A DNA stretch of 64,000 nt from Streptomyces iakyrus (GCF_000717055.1 NZ_JNXI01000037.1:70500-134499); one strand, 5' to 3'. Counted from the stretch's first letter, positions 8,618 to 16,816 are shown. The notes: a model not told the origin generated them from the sequence alone. A program made the numbers and translations.

Positions 8618-9237
8618 GCCGGGCCTCCCATCGGCGACGGGCTCACCTGGGCGAGGGCCGCGCGCAGTTCGGCGCGGGCGCGCATCGCCCGGGACTTGAC
8701 GGTGCCCTCGGGTATACCGAGGAGCCGGGCGGTTTCGCGGGTGGTCAGCCCGTCGACCACCGTGGCGCGCAGCACTTCGCGCAGCTCGGGCGAGATCCTG
8801 TCGAGGGCGGTGCCCACGTCGCCGTACTCCAGCCCCGCCAGCACCCGGTCCTCCGCGGACGGCGCGGACGCCGTCGGCCGGCAGTCGTCCCCCGCCTCCT
8901 CCATCGGCGCCGTCCGCAGCCGCGCGGTCCGCTGCTGCACCCGCCAGGCGTCGACCAGGCGGCGCGCGGCGATCGTCCACAGCCAGCCGCCGGCGTCCTC
9001 GCCGCGGTGCGCGTCCGCGGACCGCCACACCGTGACGAATGTGTCTTGCAGCACCTCGCGCACGACCTCCGGATCGGCGCAGCGCCGGGTCAGCCGCGCG
9101 TACAGCCATCCCGCGTGCCGGTCGTACAGCGCGGCCATCGCCGCCGAGTCCCCGCCCGCGACCGCCCGTAGCAGCGCCGCGTCCGAGTCCCCCTCGTCCG
9201 TCTCCCGGTGGCCCCCCATGGGGCGGAACAGTCTCAC
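8614..9237 (-). CDS. ECF-family RNA polymerase sigma factor
   Basis: A 207-residue extracytoplasmic-function sigma factor. Region 2 spans about residues 22-95 (ALYDRHAGWLYARLTRR, DTFVTVWR, WLWTIAARRLVDAWR). Region 4 spans about 145-195 (ISPELREVLRATVVDGLTTRETARLLGIPEGTVKSR, given here only to show its extent: ISPELREVL to GTVKSR). It heads a five-gene operon with four-base start/stop overlaps. The GTG start at 9237 has no ribosome site; a sigma-type promoter at 9250-9272 would start the mRNA about five bases ahead of it, so translation may be close to leaderless. An in-frame ATG at 9219 also lacks a site. It presumably activates its own operon in response to an envelope signal. Confidence 0.9.
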   Translation of the reverse strand: MRLFRPMGGHRETDEGDSDAALLRAVAGGDSAAMAALYDRHAGWLYARLTRRCADPEVVREVLQDTFVTVWRSADAHRGEDAGGWLWTIAARRLVDAWRVQQRTARLRTAPMEEAGDDCRPTASAPSAEDRVLAGLEYGDVGTALDRISPELREVLRATVVDGLTTRETARLLGIPEGTVKSRAMRARAELRAALAQVSPSPMGGPA

Positions 9238-9249
9238 ACCCCGTCTATC

Positions 9250-9272
9250 GACGGCCTCGGTGGCGCCGGTTC
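9250..9272 (-). promoter_or_regulatory. Candidate ECF-type autoregulatory promoter
   Basis: On the minus strand GAAC (9272-9269) and CGTC (9253-9250) are separated by 15 bases, matching the GAAC/CGTC layout of many ECF promoters. It fills the 33-base gap between the hexosaminidase stop and the sigma start. The expected transcription start is only a few bases before the GTG. This is inference. Confidence 0.45.
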
Positions 9273-12123
9273 ACGGCGCGACGGCGTACGCCTCCGCCGA
9301 CCACAGCGAATACCCGTAGGGGGTGGCCCGCTTGTCCCCCTGCACGCGCACGAAGCGCACGTCCCTCTCGTCCATGCGGATGTCCTCGCGGCCGCCCCGG
9401 CTGTCCCCGACCGTGGCGGCGGTGCGCCAGCGGCGGCCGTCCGGGGACACCTGGACGCGGTAGGCCGAGGGGTGGGCGTCCTGCCAGTGCAGCGCGACCC
9501 GGCCGAGCCGCGCCGGGCGGGCCAGCTCGACCTGCCACCACGCGCCGTCCTCGGCCGGGGACGACCAGCGGGTCTCCGGGTCGCCGTCGTTCGCCGCCCG
9601 CGCGGGGAAGTCGGGCGTCTCGTCGCCCGAGGAGCGAGCGGTGCCGGAGCGGGCGAGGTCGGGGCCGCCGGTGGGCGGGACGGCCCGCACGGCGAGGGTG
9701 CGGTCCGCCCCCGCGAACCCGAGCCGGACGTCGTGGGACCGCATCGGGGTGCCGCGTTCCACGGTCACCTCGACCGGGACCTCCACCGTCGTGCCGCGCC
9801 GCACGGTCAGCTCGCCCTCCGGCACCCGGACCCGGACGCCCTCGGGTGCCTTCGCCGTGAGCCGGCCGCGGGTGTCGGCGGGGCGCAGCGACCCGAGCCG
9901 CGCGGTCAGCCGCTCGGTCCGGCCGGTCTCGACGTCCGCCCGGTCCCGGGGCAGGCCGAGGGAGACGGCGGGCGCGTCGGTGAACCAGGGGATGAGGTGG
10001 CGGACGTGGGAGGGGGCGGCTCCGGTGATCCGCAGGGCGTCGGCCCGGGCCCCGAGCCGCACCTCGGTCGCCCCGGACCCGTCCAGCCGGCCCGCCTCCC
10101 GCCAGCCCCGCCCCGGCACGTGCACCTCGACCCCGCCCTCGGTGCCCGGCTCGGTCAGGGCCGTCACGGCGCTCAGCGCCCGGGGCCGCGGGAGGCGGAG
10201 GGTGCGGCCGTCGCCGGGGTTGCGGGGCGGCTCGTGGTCGATACCCGACCAGGCCGTGTACGACTTCTGCGCCCGCTGGAGGAAGGGGTCCAGGACGTCC
10301 TTGCCGACCTGGACCGGCGCCGACTCCAGCCGGGCCCGCAGCACACCGACCCTGCGGTACGCCGCCCAGGCCGCCGCCGCGTCCCCGGAGCGCTGGGCGT
10401 CCAGCATGCCGAGCGCGGCCGTGCCCGCCTCGCCGTAGTCCGCCAGCTGCTCGGACCAGGGGCCCACCTCGGAGCCGAGGGCGGTGCCGGCCAGCCGCCG
10501 GGGCAGCTCGCGCAGCACGGTGAAGGCCTCGCGCAGCCGCCGCGCCGCGTCACCGCCGGTGTCCGCGCCGCCGGCCGTGCGGGACCGCCAGTACGCCTCG
10601 GTCAGCGGCCGCAGATACGCCGACTCCTCGTCGCCCAGGACCGACGAGGCGTCGTTGCCGGCGAGCGCGGCCAGGGCCTGCTCCCGGCGCCGGTCCCCGC
10701 CCGCGAGGTCGGCGATCGCGGCGCGCCAGGACTCCCCGGGGCGGTACGCGCGCGGGTTCCAGGCGTAGTCAGCGGCGGTGAACAGCGGGATGCGGGACGC
10801 CTCCGGCTGCTGCATCGCGTTGGCGAGCAGGGCGGCCGAACCGGTCGCGACGGCCGGCTCACGGCCCTGGTAGGGGCCGAGGAAGATGCGGCCGGGGGCG
10901 TAGTCGTTGACCGGGTAGTTGTCCATGGTGACGAGCGGGTGCCCGAAGGCCCTGCGCGCGTCGGCCAGTTCGCGGCCCGTGATGGTGCGGGGCACCACCC
11001 CGACACCCGTCCACGCCACCTCGACGCCCGCGGCCAGCTCGCTCGCCAGCGCCCGCCGGTAGTCGGTCGCGCCGTCCTCGTAGTACTCGGTCGGCATCAG
11101 GGACAGGCGCGCGGCGCCGGGGTGCCGCTGCGCCAGGTGCCGGGCCACCGCGTTCGCCACCCGGGCCTGCGCCCGCGCCGCCGCCTCGGGGCCGGAGCCG
11201 AACCGGTCGCCGTCCGCCCCGCAGTGCCACTCGCTGTAGCTGACGTCCTGGAACTGGAGCTGGAACGCCCGGAAGCCCAGCGCCCACATCGCGTCCAGCT
11301 TGCGCGTCAGCGCCCGTACGTCGTCGTCCGACGCGAAGCACATCGCCTGGCCCGGGGCCACCGCCCAGCCGAGCGTGACGTGGTTGCGGCGCGCCCGCTC
11401 GGCCAGCTCCCGGAACCCGGCCCGCTGCCGCGCCGGGTAGGGCTCACGCCAGCGAGCCTGCCGGTAGAGGTCGTCGCCGGGGGCGTACAGGTAGCGGTTC
11501 TGCTTGGTGCGGCCCATGAAGTCCAGCTGGGCCAGCCGCTGCCGGTGCGTCCAGGCGGTGCCGTAGAAGCCCTCGGTGATGCCGCGTACGGCGGTGCCGG
11601 GCCAGTCGCGGACGACGGCCGACGCGATCGTACTGTCGGGGCGCAGGAGCTGTCGCAGCGTCTGCACGGCGTGGAAGAGGCCGTCCTCGCCGGTGCCGGT
11701 GAGGGAGACGCCGTCCGCGCCCACGGACAGTTCGTATCCGCCGGCGGGGAGGGCGTGCCGGTCGCCCGGGCGGACGGGTTCCGTACGGGCGCGCACGACC
11801 AGGGCGCCCGGCCCGGGCGTGTCCGTGATCCGGCGCGCCCCGGCCTGGCGCAGCAGCTCCCGCAGGGCTGCGACGACATGGGGGTCCGCATCCGGCCCGG
11901 TGATCAGGGCGACCTCGTCCGGCACCGTCACCGGGGCGCCGTTCGAGCGCAGTGACTGCGGGCGCGGCCAGACGGAGAGGTCCGGTCCGGCTGTGTCGGG
12001 GGCCGTCCTGGCGGTCGCAGCGGGGCCGGGCGGAGCCGACATCGCGGCGGGCGGGGCCGCGAGGCTCCCGGCGACGACGGCGACCGCGAGGGCCGCGGCC
12101 CGCTTCCCACGCCGCAGTCCCAC
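9271..12123 (-). CDS. Secreted GH84-type beta-N-acetylglucosaminidase with C-terminal F5/8 domain
   Basis: A 950-residue exported glycosidase. The GTG start (GGAGG six bases upstream) opens a signal peptide of about 35 residues. A GH20b-like N-domain (about 50-170, YELSVGADGVSLTG) leads into the GH84 barrel (about 175-480: GITEGFYGTAWTHRQRL, MPTEYYEDG, MDNYPVNDYAPGRIFLGP, FTAADYAWNPRAY). A long helical region follows, then a C-terminal F5/8-type carbohydrate-binding domain (about 815-950). GH84 enzymes remove beta-GlcNAc by substrate-assisted catalysis using an adjacent Asp-Asp pair. Here the pair reads Gln292-Asp293 in FQDVSYSEW, so the first catalytic Asp appears replaced. Likely roles are glycan scavenging or surface processing. 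Confidence 0.88.
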   Translation of the reverse strand: MGLRRGKRAAALAVAVVAGSLAAPPAAMSAPPGPAATARTAPDTAGPDLSVWPRPQSLRSNGAPVTVPDEVALITGPDADPHVVAALRELLRQAGARRITDTPGPGALVVRARTEPVRPGDRHALPAGGYELSVGADGVSLTGTGEDGLFHAVQTLRQLLRPDSTIASAVVRDWPGTAVRGITEGFYGTAWTHRQRLAQLDFMGRTKQNRYLYAPGDDLYRQARWREPYPARQRAGFRELAERARRNHVTLGWAVAPGQAMCFASDDDVRALTRKLDAMWALGFRAFQLQFQDVSYSEWHCGADGDRFGSGPEAAARAQARVANAVARHLAQRHPGAARLSLMPTEYYEDGATDYRRALASELAAGVEVAWTGVGVVPRTITGRELADARRAFGHPLVTMDNYPVNDYAPGRIFLGPYQGREPAVATGSAALLANAMQQPEASRIPLFTAADYAWNPRAYRPGESWRAAIADLAGGDRRREQALAALAGNDASSVLGDEESAYLRPLTEAYWRSRTAGGADTGGDAARRLREAFTVLRELPRRLAGTALGSEVGPWSEQLADYGEAGTAALGMLDAQRSGDAAAAWAAYRRVGVLRARLESAPVQVGKDVLDPFLQRAQKSYTAWSGIDHEPPRNPGDGRTLRLPRPRALSAVTALTEPGTEGGVEVHVPGRGWREAGRLDGSGATEVRLGARADALRITGAAPSHVRHLIPWFTDAPAVSLGLPRDRADVETGRTERLTARLGSLRPADTRGRLTAKAPEGVRVRVPEGELTVRRGTTVEVPVEVTVERGTPMRSHDVRLGFAGADRTLAVRAVPPTGGPDLARSGTARSSGDETPDFPARAANDGDPETRWSSPAEDGAWWQVELARPARLGRVALHWQDAHPSAYRVQVSPDGRRWRTAATVGDSRGGREDIRMDERDVRFVRVQGDKRATPYGYSLWSAEAYAVAP

Positions 12124-12348
12124 AGGCCCCCTCCAGATGCGTTCCGACCGGCACGACGAGCCCACCACCCGCCCGGTGACGGTGTCAACGAGAGTGGCCA
12201 TTGTGGGGGAAATGCCGGAATCTGGAGTATGTGGAGGGGAGTGGGATGTGAGCAAAGGCACGATGTTCGGCCCGGGGCGTCTGCCTTCGCCTCGACTGGG
12301 TAGGGCTGCGATGACCCGTTGAAAGCCGTACCCGACAAGGAGGCCCCC

Positions 12349-12606
12349 GTGGCTGCGATGACTTTCCTTCCGCTCCCGGCCCCGTCCAAACCCGTGGCGG
12401 ACCAGTCCGCCGACCTCGACGACCCCCACCATGCCGACCCCCGCTACTGCGTTTTCAGCTCCGAGAGCACCCACACCGAACTGCCGCTGACCAGCGAGCC
12501 CCCGCTGCCCGACGCCGAGCCCCTCACCAGTGAGCCGCCGCTCGCCGAAGCCGCTCCCCTGACCAGCGAGCCCCCGGCCTTCGTCCCGGACCTCACGAGG
12601 ATGTAG
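12349..12606 (+). CDS. Small proline-rich protein with three 12-residue repeats, upstream of malQ
   Basis: An 85-residue protein of unknown function. The GTG start has AAGGAGG five bases upstream, one of the best ribosome sites in the window, which supports real translation. Residues 46-81 are three consecutive 12-residue repeats: PLTSEPPLPDAE, PLTSEPPLAEAA and PLTSEPPAFVPD. The protein is acidic, with one Cys (residue 33) and no signal peptide or membrane segment. Its TAG stop is directly followed by the malQ ATG, so the two genes are almost certainly cotranscribed and coupled. A link to glucan metabolism is suggested only by this position. A repeat-core peptide precursor is conceivable, but no modifying enzyme gene is nearby. 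Confidence 0.75.
   Translation: MAAMTFLPLPAPSKPVADQSADLDDPHHADPRYCVFSSESTHTELPLTSEPPLPDAEPLTSEPPLAEAAPLTSEPPAFVPDLTRM
12484..12591 (+). repeat. Three tandem 36-bp coding repeats
   Basis: Three units start at 12484, 12520 and 12556, each encoding PLTSEPP plus five variable residues. The codons differ between copies (AGC/AGT, CTG/CTC), so the peptide appears conserved despite synonymous drift. This points to selection on the protein rather than a recent DNA duplication. Confidence 0.85.
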
Positions 12607-14727
12607 ATGACCGCACCCCGGCCGGCCGACCCGCCCTCCGAGGACCTGTCCCGCCTCGCCGCTCTGCACGGCGTCGCCACCTCCTACAGCCCGTCCCCGG
12701 ACCGCTCGGTCGCGGCCTCGGCCACCGCGGTCACCCTGGCCCTGGCCGCCCTCGGCGTGGACGCGAGCACGCCCGGCGCCGTACGCGCCGCGCTCGCGGC
12801 CCGCGAGGGGGAACTGGGCGAACGGCTGCTGCCCCCGACCGTCGTCGGCTGGAGCGGCAGCCCCCCGGCCGCCCTGGCCGCGCTTCCCGGAGGAACCCGG
12901 CTGCGGATCGACACCGAGCAGGGCGAGAGCCGCGCCTCGGCGGACGGGCTCCCGCCCGGCGTCCACCGGCTGACCGCGACCACCCCCGACGGCCGCACCG
13001 CCACCGCCCACCTGATCGTCGCACCGCCCCGCCTGCCCGCCCCCGCCGGACGCTCCTACGGACTCCTCGTCCAGCTCTACTCGCTGCTGTCCCGCCGCTC
13101 CTGGGGCATGGGGGACCTCGGTGACCTCGCCGAGCTGGCCGGGTGGGCCGGACGGTCGCTCGGCGCCGGATTCGTCCAGGTCAACCCGCTGCACGCGGCC
13201 GTTCCCGGAGCCCCCACCGACCCCTCTCCGTACCGCCCCTCCTCGCGCCGCTTCCCCGACCCCGTACACCTGCGCATCGAGGACGTCCCGGAAGCCGCGT
13301 ACGTCGAGGATCCCGGACGCCTGCGCGCCCTGCTGGAGAGATCCGGACGGCTGCGCGAAGCGGTGCTGCACCAGGGCGCGTTGATCGACCGGGACGCCGT
13401 GTGGGAGCTCAAGCGGGAGGCACTGGAGCTGCTCGGCGAGGTCCCGCTCGGCCCCGGCCGGCGCGCCGCCTACTGCGACTTCCTCGCCGGGCAGGGCCAG
13501 GCCCTGGAGGACCACGCCACCTGGTGCGCGCTCGCCGAGGTGCACGGCTCCGACTGGCACCGCTGGCCGACCGGCCTGCGCGACCCGCGCTCGGCCGAGA
13601 CGGCCCGGGCCCGCAACGGCCTCATGGACCGGGTCGACTTCTGGTCCCGGCTCGCCTGGCTCACCGACACCCAGCTGACCGCCGCGCAGCGCGCCGGGCG
13701 CGAGGCCGGGATGCCGGTCGGGATCGTGCACGACCTCGCCGTCGGCGTCCACCCCGGCGGCGCCGACGCCTGGGCACAGCAGGAGTACTTCGCCGCCGGC
13801 ATGTCCGTGGGCGCCCCGCCGGACGCCTTCAACGCCCGCGGCCAGGACTGGGGCCTGCCGCCCTGGCGGCCCGACCGCCTGGCCGCGTCCGGCTACGCCC
13901 CGTTCCGCGAGCTGCTGCGCGCCCTGTTCCGCTACGCCGGAGCGCTGCGCATCGACCACGTCATGGGCCTGTTCCGCCTCTGGTGGGTCCCGCAGGGCCA
14001 CCCGCCCACCGAGGGCACCTACGTCCGCTACGACGCCGAGGCCATGCTCGCCGTCCTCGTCCTTGAGGCCTCCCGGGCCGGGGCACTGGTGATCGGCGAG
14101 GACCTCGGCACCGTCGAACCGGGGGTGCGCGAGGCCCTGCGCGAGCGCGGGGTGCTCGGCACGTCCGTGCTCTGGTTCGAACGCGACTGGGACGGCGACG
14201 GCCGCCCCCTGCCCCCCGACGGCTGGCGCGCCGACTGCCTGGCCACGGCCACCACCCACGACCTGCCCTCCACGGCCGCCCGTCTCACCGGCGAGCACGT
14301 CGAACTGCGCGACAGCCTGGGTCTGCTGACCAGGCCCCTGGAGGAGGAGCGCGCCGAGGCCGCCGCCGACGTGGGGGAGTGGCTGTCCGCGCTCTCCCGG
14401 CTCGGCCTGCTGCACGGCACGGGCGGCGGTGGCGACCCGTCGTCGGAGGAGGCCCAGATCCAGGCCGTCCACCGCTTCCTGCTGCGCACCCCGGCCCGCA
14501 TGGTCGGCGTCTGGCTCCCGGACGGCGTCGGCGACCGCCGCCCGCAGAACCTGCCCGGCACCTGGGACCAGTACCCGAACTGGCGCCTGCCGATCGCGGA
14601 CGCGCAGGGGCGTCCGGTGACGCTGGAGGACCTGGCGGCCTCGCCGCGGCTGCGCGCGCTGATGGAGGTGCTCAGGGGCGACGGGCACGAGGCCGGGGAG
14701 CACGAGGCCGGGGAGGGTGGGCCGTGA
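12607..14727 (+). CDS. malQ: 4-alpha-glucanotransferase (amylomaltase)
   Basis: A 706-residue GH77 enzyme that transfers alpha-1,4-glucan segments between maltodextrins in the cytoplasm. Catalytic elements are visible: LRIDHVMGLFRLWW (nucleophile Asp near 450), VIGEDLG (acid/base Glu near 498) and TTHDLPS (third acidic residue near 552). LQLYS-type GLLVQLYSLLSRRSWGMGD marks the start of the barrel. The roughly 130-residue N-terminal extension is typical of actinobacterial MalQ. The ATG start follows an ACGAGG site and abuts the stop of the small repeat-protein gene. The C-terminus ends in a short Gly/Glu/His repeat (GHEAGEHEAGEGGP). Confidence 0.95.
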   Translation: MTAPRPADPPSEDLSRLAALHGVATSYSPSPDRSVAASATAVTLALAALGVDASTPGAVRAALAAREGELGERLLPPTVVGWSGSPPAALAALPGGTRLRIDTEQGESRASADGLPPGVHRLTATTPDGRTATAHLIVAPPRLPAPAGRSYGLLVQLYSLLSRRSWGMGDLGDLAELAGWAGRSLGAGFVQVNPLHAAVPGAPTDPSPYRPSSRRFPDPVHLRIEDVPEAAYVEDPGRLRALLERSGRLREAVLHQGALIDRDAVWELKREALELLGEVPLGPGRRAAYCDFLAGQGQALEDHATWCALAEVHGSDWHRWPTGLRDPRSAETARARNGLMDRVDFWSRLAWLTDTQLTAAQRAGREAGMPVGIVHDLAVGVHPGGADAWAQQEYFAAGMSVGAPPDAFNARGQDWGLPPWRPDRLAASGYAPFRELLRALFRYAGALRIDHVMGLFRLWWVPQGHPPTEGTYVRYDAEAMLAVLVLEASRAGALVIGEDLGTVEPGVREALRERGVLGTSVLWFERDWDGDGRPLPPDGWRADCLATATTHDLPSTAARLTGEHVELRDSLGLLTRPLEEERAEAAADVGEWLSALSRLGLLHGTGGGGDPSSEEAQIQAVHRFLLRTPARMVGVWLPDGVGDRRPQNLPGTWDQYPNWRLPIADAQGRPVTLEDLAASPRLRALMEVLRGDGHEAGEHEAGEGGP

Positions 14728-14778
14728 GGCGAGGGCCTCTTACGGCACCCCGGGCGCGCGGCCCCGGTCGGCGTTGGA

Positions 14779-14784
14779 TATTTT
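14779..14784 (+). promoter_or_regulatory. Candidate -10 element of a leaderless promoter
   Basis: TATTTT ends six bases before the GTG at 14791, so transcription would begin at the start codon. No ribosome site precedes that GTG and no clear -35 element was found. This is inference. Confidence 0.35.
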
Positions 14785-14790
14785 GACACC

Positions 14791-15078
14791 GTGGACAAGA
14801 AGAACGCCCTGCGCGCCGGCGCCCTGGCAGCCGGTACGACGCTGATGATGCTGCTCATGTCGTCCCCCGCGAGCGCGCTGACCCGCGACGACGGTGACGA
14901 CCCCGGCCCGGGCCTGAGCGTCATCGAGACGCTGGGCCTCTTCGTCGTGGCCCCGATCGCGCTGTACCTGGTCATCCACGCACTGGTGGTGATCGGCGAC
15001 AAGTCGCACAAGAAGAAGGACCCGACCAGCTCCAACATCGCCACCAAGGCCGAGGCGAAGAGCGAAGTCAAGGCCTGA
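14791..15078 (+). CDS. Small exported or membrane protein of unknown function
   Basis: A 95-residue protein. It has an N-terminal hydrophobic segment (AGTTLMMLLMSSPASA, probably a signal peptide) and a second membrane segment (LGLFVVAPIALYLVIHALVVI, about residues 50-70). A Lys-rich tail follows (DKSHKKKDPTSS ... KAEAKSEVKA). No family was recognised. The GTG start lacks a Shine-Dalgarno site and sits where transcription from the TATTTT element would begin, so it may be leaderless. It ends at a strong bidirectional terminator shared with the convergent MarR gene. Confidence 0.75.
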   Translation: MDKKNALRAGALAAGTTLMMLLMSSPASALTRDDGDDPGPGLSVIETLGLFVVAPIALYLVIHALVVIGDKSHKKKDPTSSNIATKAEAKSEVKA

Positions 15079-15092
15079 TCCGCTTTCCTCTT

Positions 15093-15129
15093 CGAGGGCG
15101 CCGTTGCGACATCCGCGACGGCGCCCTCG
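15093..15129. terminator. Bidirectional terminator between convergent genes
   Basis: CGAGGGCGCCGT and ACGGCGCCCTCG form a perfect 12-bp stem, extended by GCG/CGC nearer the loop. It lies in the 56-base gap between the small membrane-protein and MarR stops and can serve both. Confidence 0.8.
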
Positions 15130-15134
15130 TCGCG

Positions 15135-15647
15135 TTAGCGCCGGTCCGCCCCGGCCAGCAGGTCCCGCAGCAGACCGGCCAGCTGCCCGGCCCGTTCCGC
15201 GCCCAGGGCGGACAGGGCCTCCGTCTGCACCGCGAGCCCCGCCCCGACCGCCTCGTCGACCAGCGCGAGGCCCTCATCGGTGAGCGTGACCTGCAACCCG
15301 CGCCGGTCGTGCGGGTCGGGGGAGCGGCGCAGCAGCCCCGCCCGCTCCAGCTTGTCCAGCCGTCCCGTCATGCCGCCGGTGGTGAGCATCAGCGTCGCGG
15401 AGAGGTGCCGGGGCGAGAGCGTAAAGGGCTCGCCGGAGCGGCGCAGGGTGGCCAGGACGTCGAACTCCCCGCGTGAGATGCCGAATTTCGCGTAGGCCTG
15501 GCCCACCCGCTCGCCGATCGCGTGCGAGAGCCGGTTGATCCGGCCGAAGACCTCCATGGCGGTGGTGTCGAGGTCGGGCCGGACCGTCGCCCACTGGCCG
15601 ATGATCGCGTCGACGGGGTCCTTGCGCTGCTCCGGGCGTTCGCTCAT
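15135..15647 (-). CDS. MarR-family transcriptional regulator
   Basis: A 170-residue MarR regulator with the usual helix-rich dimer ends and a winged helix (about residues 60-130: GISRGEFDVLATLRR, LTTGGMTGRLDKLERAGL, PHDRRGLQVTLTDEG). The Asp-Arg-Arg wing (DPHDRRG) is intact. The ATG at 15647 is taken as the start; the frame is open upstream but that part overlaps the promoter region and has no family resemblance. No strong ribosome site is present. It is divergent from an EamA transporter gene, with a 12-bp inverted repeat between them. The natural model is that it represses the transporter and itself until a small molecule binds. Confidence 0.88.
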   Translation of the reverse strand: MSERPEQRKDPVDAIIGQWATVRPDLDTTAMEVFGRINRLSHAIGERVGQAYAKFGISRGEFDVLATLRRSGEPFTLSPRHLSATLMLTTGGMTGRLDKLERAGLLRRSPDPHDRRGLQVTLTDEGLALVDEAVGAGLAVQTEALSALGAERAGQLAGLLRDLLAGADRR

Positions 15648-15681
15648 GCCACGAGTATCGGCCGCCTCTCGGTGACCTGCA

Positions 15682-15726
15682 AGAAAGTAGCTTGACTGAG
15701 AGTTGCTTAGCGGTAAGCTACTTTCT
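15682..15726. promoter_or_regulatory. MarR operator overlapping the transporter promoter
   Basis: AGAAAGTAGCTT (15682-15693) and AAGCTACTTTCT (15715-15726) are perfect 12-base inverted repeats. TTGACT (15692-15697) and TAAGCT (15714-15719), 16 bases apart, resemble a housekeeping promoter toward the EamA gene. Both hexamers overlap the repeat arms, so a bound MarR dimer or dimers would block the promoter. Role inferred. Confidence 0.65.
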
Positions 15727-15753
15727 GCCGACCTACTTCGAAGGGTGCTTCCC

Positions 15754-16689
15754 ATGGCCATTTCCCGACCGGCCCTCATCACCCTCACCGCCCTCGCGCC
15801 CGTCTCCTGGGGCACGACCTACGCGGTCACCACCCAGTTCCTCCCGCCCGACCGCCCCCTGTTCACCGCCCTGGTGCGCGCCCTGCCCGCCGGGCTGCTG
15901 CTGCTCACCCTCGCCCGGGTGCTGCCGCGCGGCGCCTGGTGGTGGAAGGCGGCCGTGCTCGGCGCGCTGAACATCGGCGCCTTCTTCCCGCTGCTGTTCC
16001 TCTCCGCGTACCGGCTGCCCGGCGGCCTCGCGGCGGTCGTCGGCTCGGCCGGGCCGCTGTTCGTGGCCGGCCTCTCGGTCCTGCTGCTCGGGCAGCGGCC
16101 GTCGGCGCGCACGCTGGTGACCGGGGCCGTGGCCGCGTTCGGCGTCAGCCTCGTCGTCCTGAAGGCGGCCGGGTCGCTGGACACGCTCGGTCTGCTGGCG
16201 GCCGTCGCCTCCACGGCGTCGATGTCGACCGGCACCGTGCTCACCCAGCGCTGGGGCCGCCCCGAGGGCGTCGGGCCGCTGGCCCTCACCGGCTGGCAGC
16301 TGACCGCCGGAGGCCTGCTGATCGCGCCGCTCGCCTTCCTGGTGGAAGGCGCGCCCCCGGCGCTGGACGGCCCGGCGCTCGGCGGCTACCTCTACCTCGC
16401 CGTCGCGAACACCGCCCTCGCGTACTGGCTGTGGTTCCGCGGCATCGGCCGCATGACCGCCACCCAGGTCACCTTCCTCGGCCCGCTCTCCCCGCTGACC
16501 GCGGCCGTCGTCGGCTGGGCGGCGCTCGGGCAGGCGCTGACGCCGGTGCAGCTGGTCGGCATGGGGCTGGCGTTCGGGGCGACGGTGGCGGGGCAGTTCG
16601 TCACCCGGCCGCCGCGAAAGCCCGGCCTGGCCGGGGGGAACGTCCGCGGTGGTGCGGTGGGGGTGCGGGGCGGGGTGTTGCGGCGGTAG
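15754..16689 (+). CDS. EamA/DMT-family transporter, probable exporter
   Basis: A 311-residue drug/metabolite transporter with about ten hydrophobic segments in two EamA repeats (PVSWGTTYAVTTQFLP at the start of the first; TGTVLTQRWGRP and ANTALAYWLWFRGIGRM in the second). Proteins of this family export amino acids or other metabolites. The ATG at 15754 is chosen for the GAAGGG site eight bases upstream. It is divergent from the MarR gene and likely controlled by it. The last 20 codons (GGNVRGGAVGVRGGVLRR) lie in a DNA segment repeated 125 bases downstream, so the C-terminal tail may be recently altered. Confidence 0.88.
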   Translation: MAISRPALITLTALAPVSWGTTYAVTTQFLPPDRPLFTALVRALPAGLLLLTLARVLPRGAWWWKAAVLGALNIGAFFPLLFLSAYRLPGGLAAVVGSAGPLFVAGLSVLLLGQRPSARTLVTGAVAAFGVSLVVLKAAGSLDTLGLLAAVASTASMSTGTVLTQRWGRPEGVGPLALTGWQLTAGGLLIAPLAFLVEGAPPALDGPALGGYLYLAVANTALAYWLWFRGIGRMTATQVTFLGPLSPLTAAVVGWAALGQALTPVQLVGMGLAFGATVAGQFVTRPPRKPGLAGGNVRGGAVGVRGGVLRR

Positions 16690-16816
16690 GGGTGGGTGTC
16701 GCGCCGTATCAGCTCCTGGCCGGCGTCGTCCGGCTCTCGCGGCCGACCGGCGTGGCCGGGGGGAATGTCCGGGGTGCTGCGGTGGGGGTGCGGGGCGACG
16801 GGCGTTGCGGCGGTAG
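16628..16816 (+). repeat. Imperfect direct repeat of the EamA gene end
   Basis: The segment 16628-16689, the last codons of the EamA gene with its TAG, recurs at 16753-16816 with a few substitutions and a two-base length difference. The second copy is not part of a gene. It occupies the first part of the 654-base gap between the convergent EamA and pepN genes. Confidence 0.75.

Noticed and set aside
12124..14703. Long minus-strand open frame extending the hexosaminidase upstream across malQ
   Set aside because: It is antisense to malQ with no family resemblance. The GTG at 12123 with a signal peptide and GGAGG site is a clear start.
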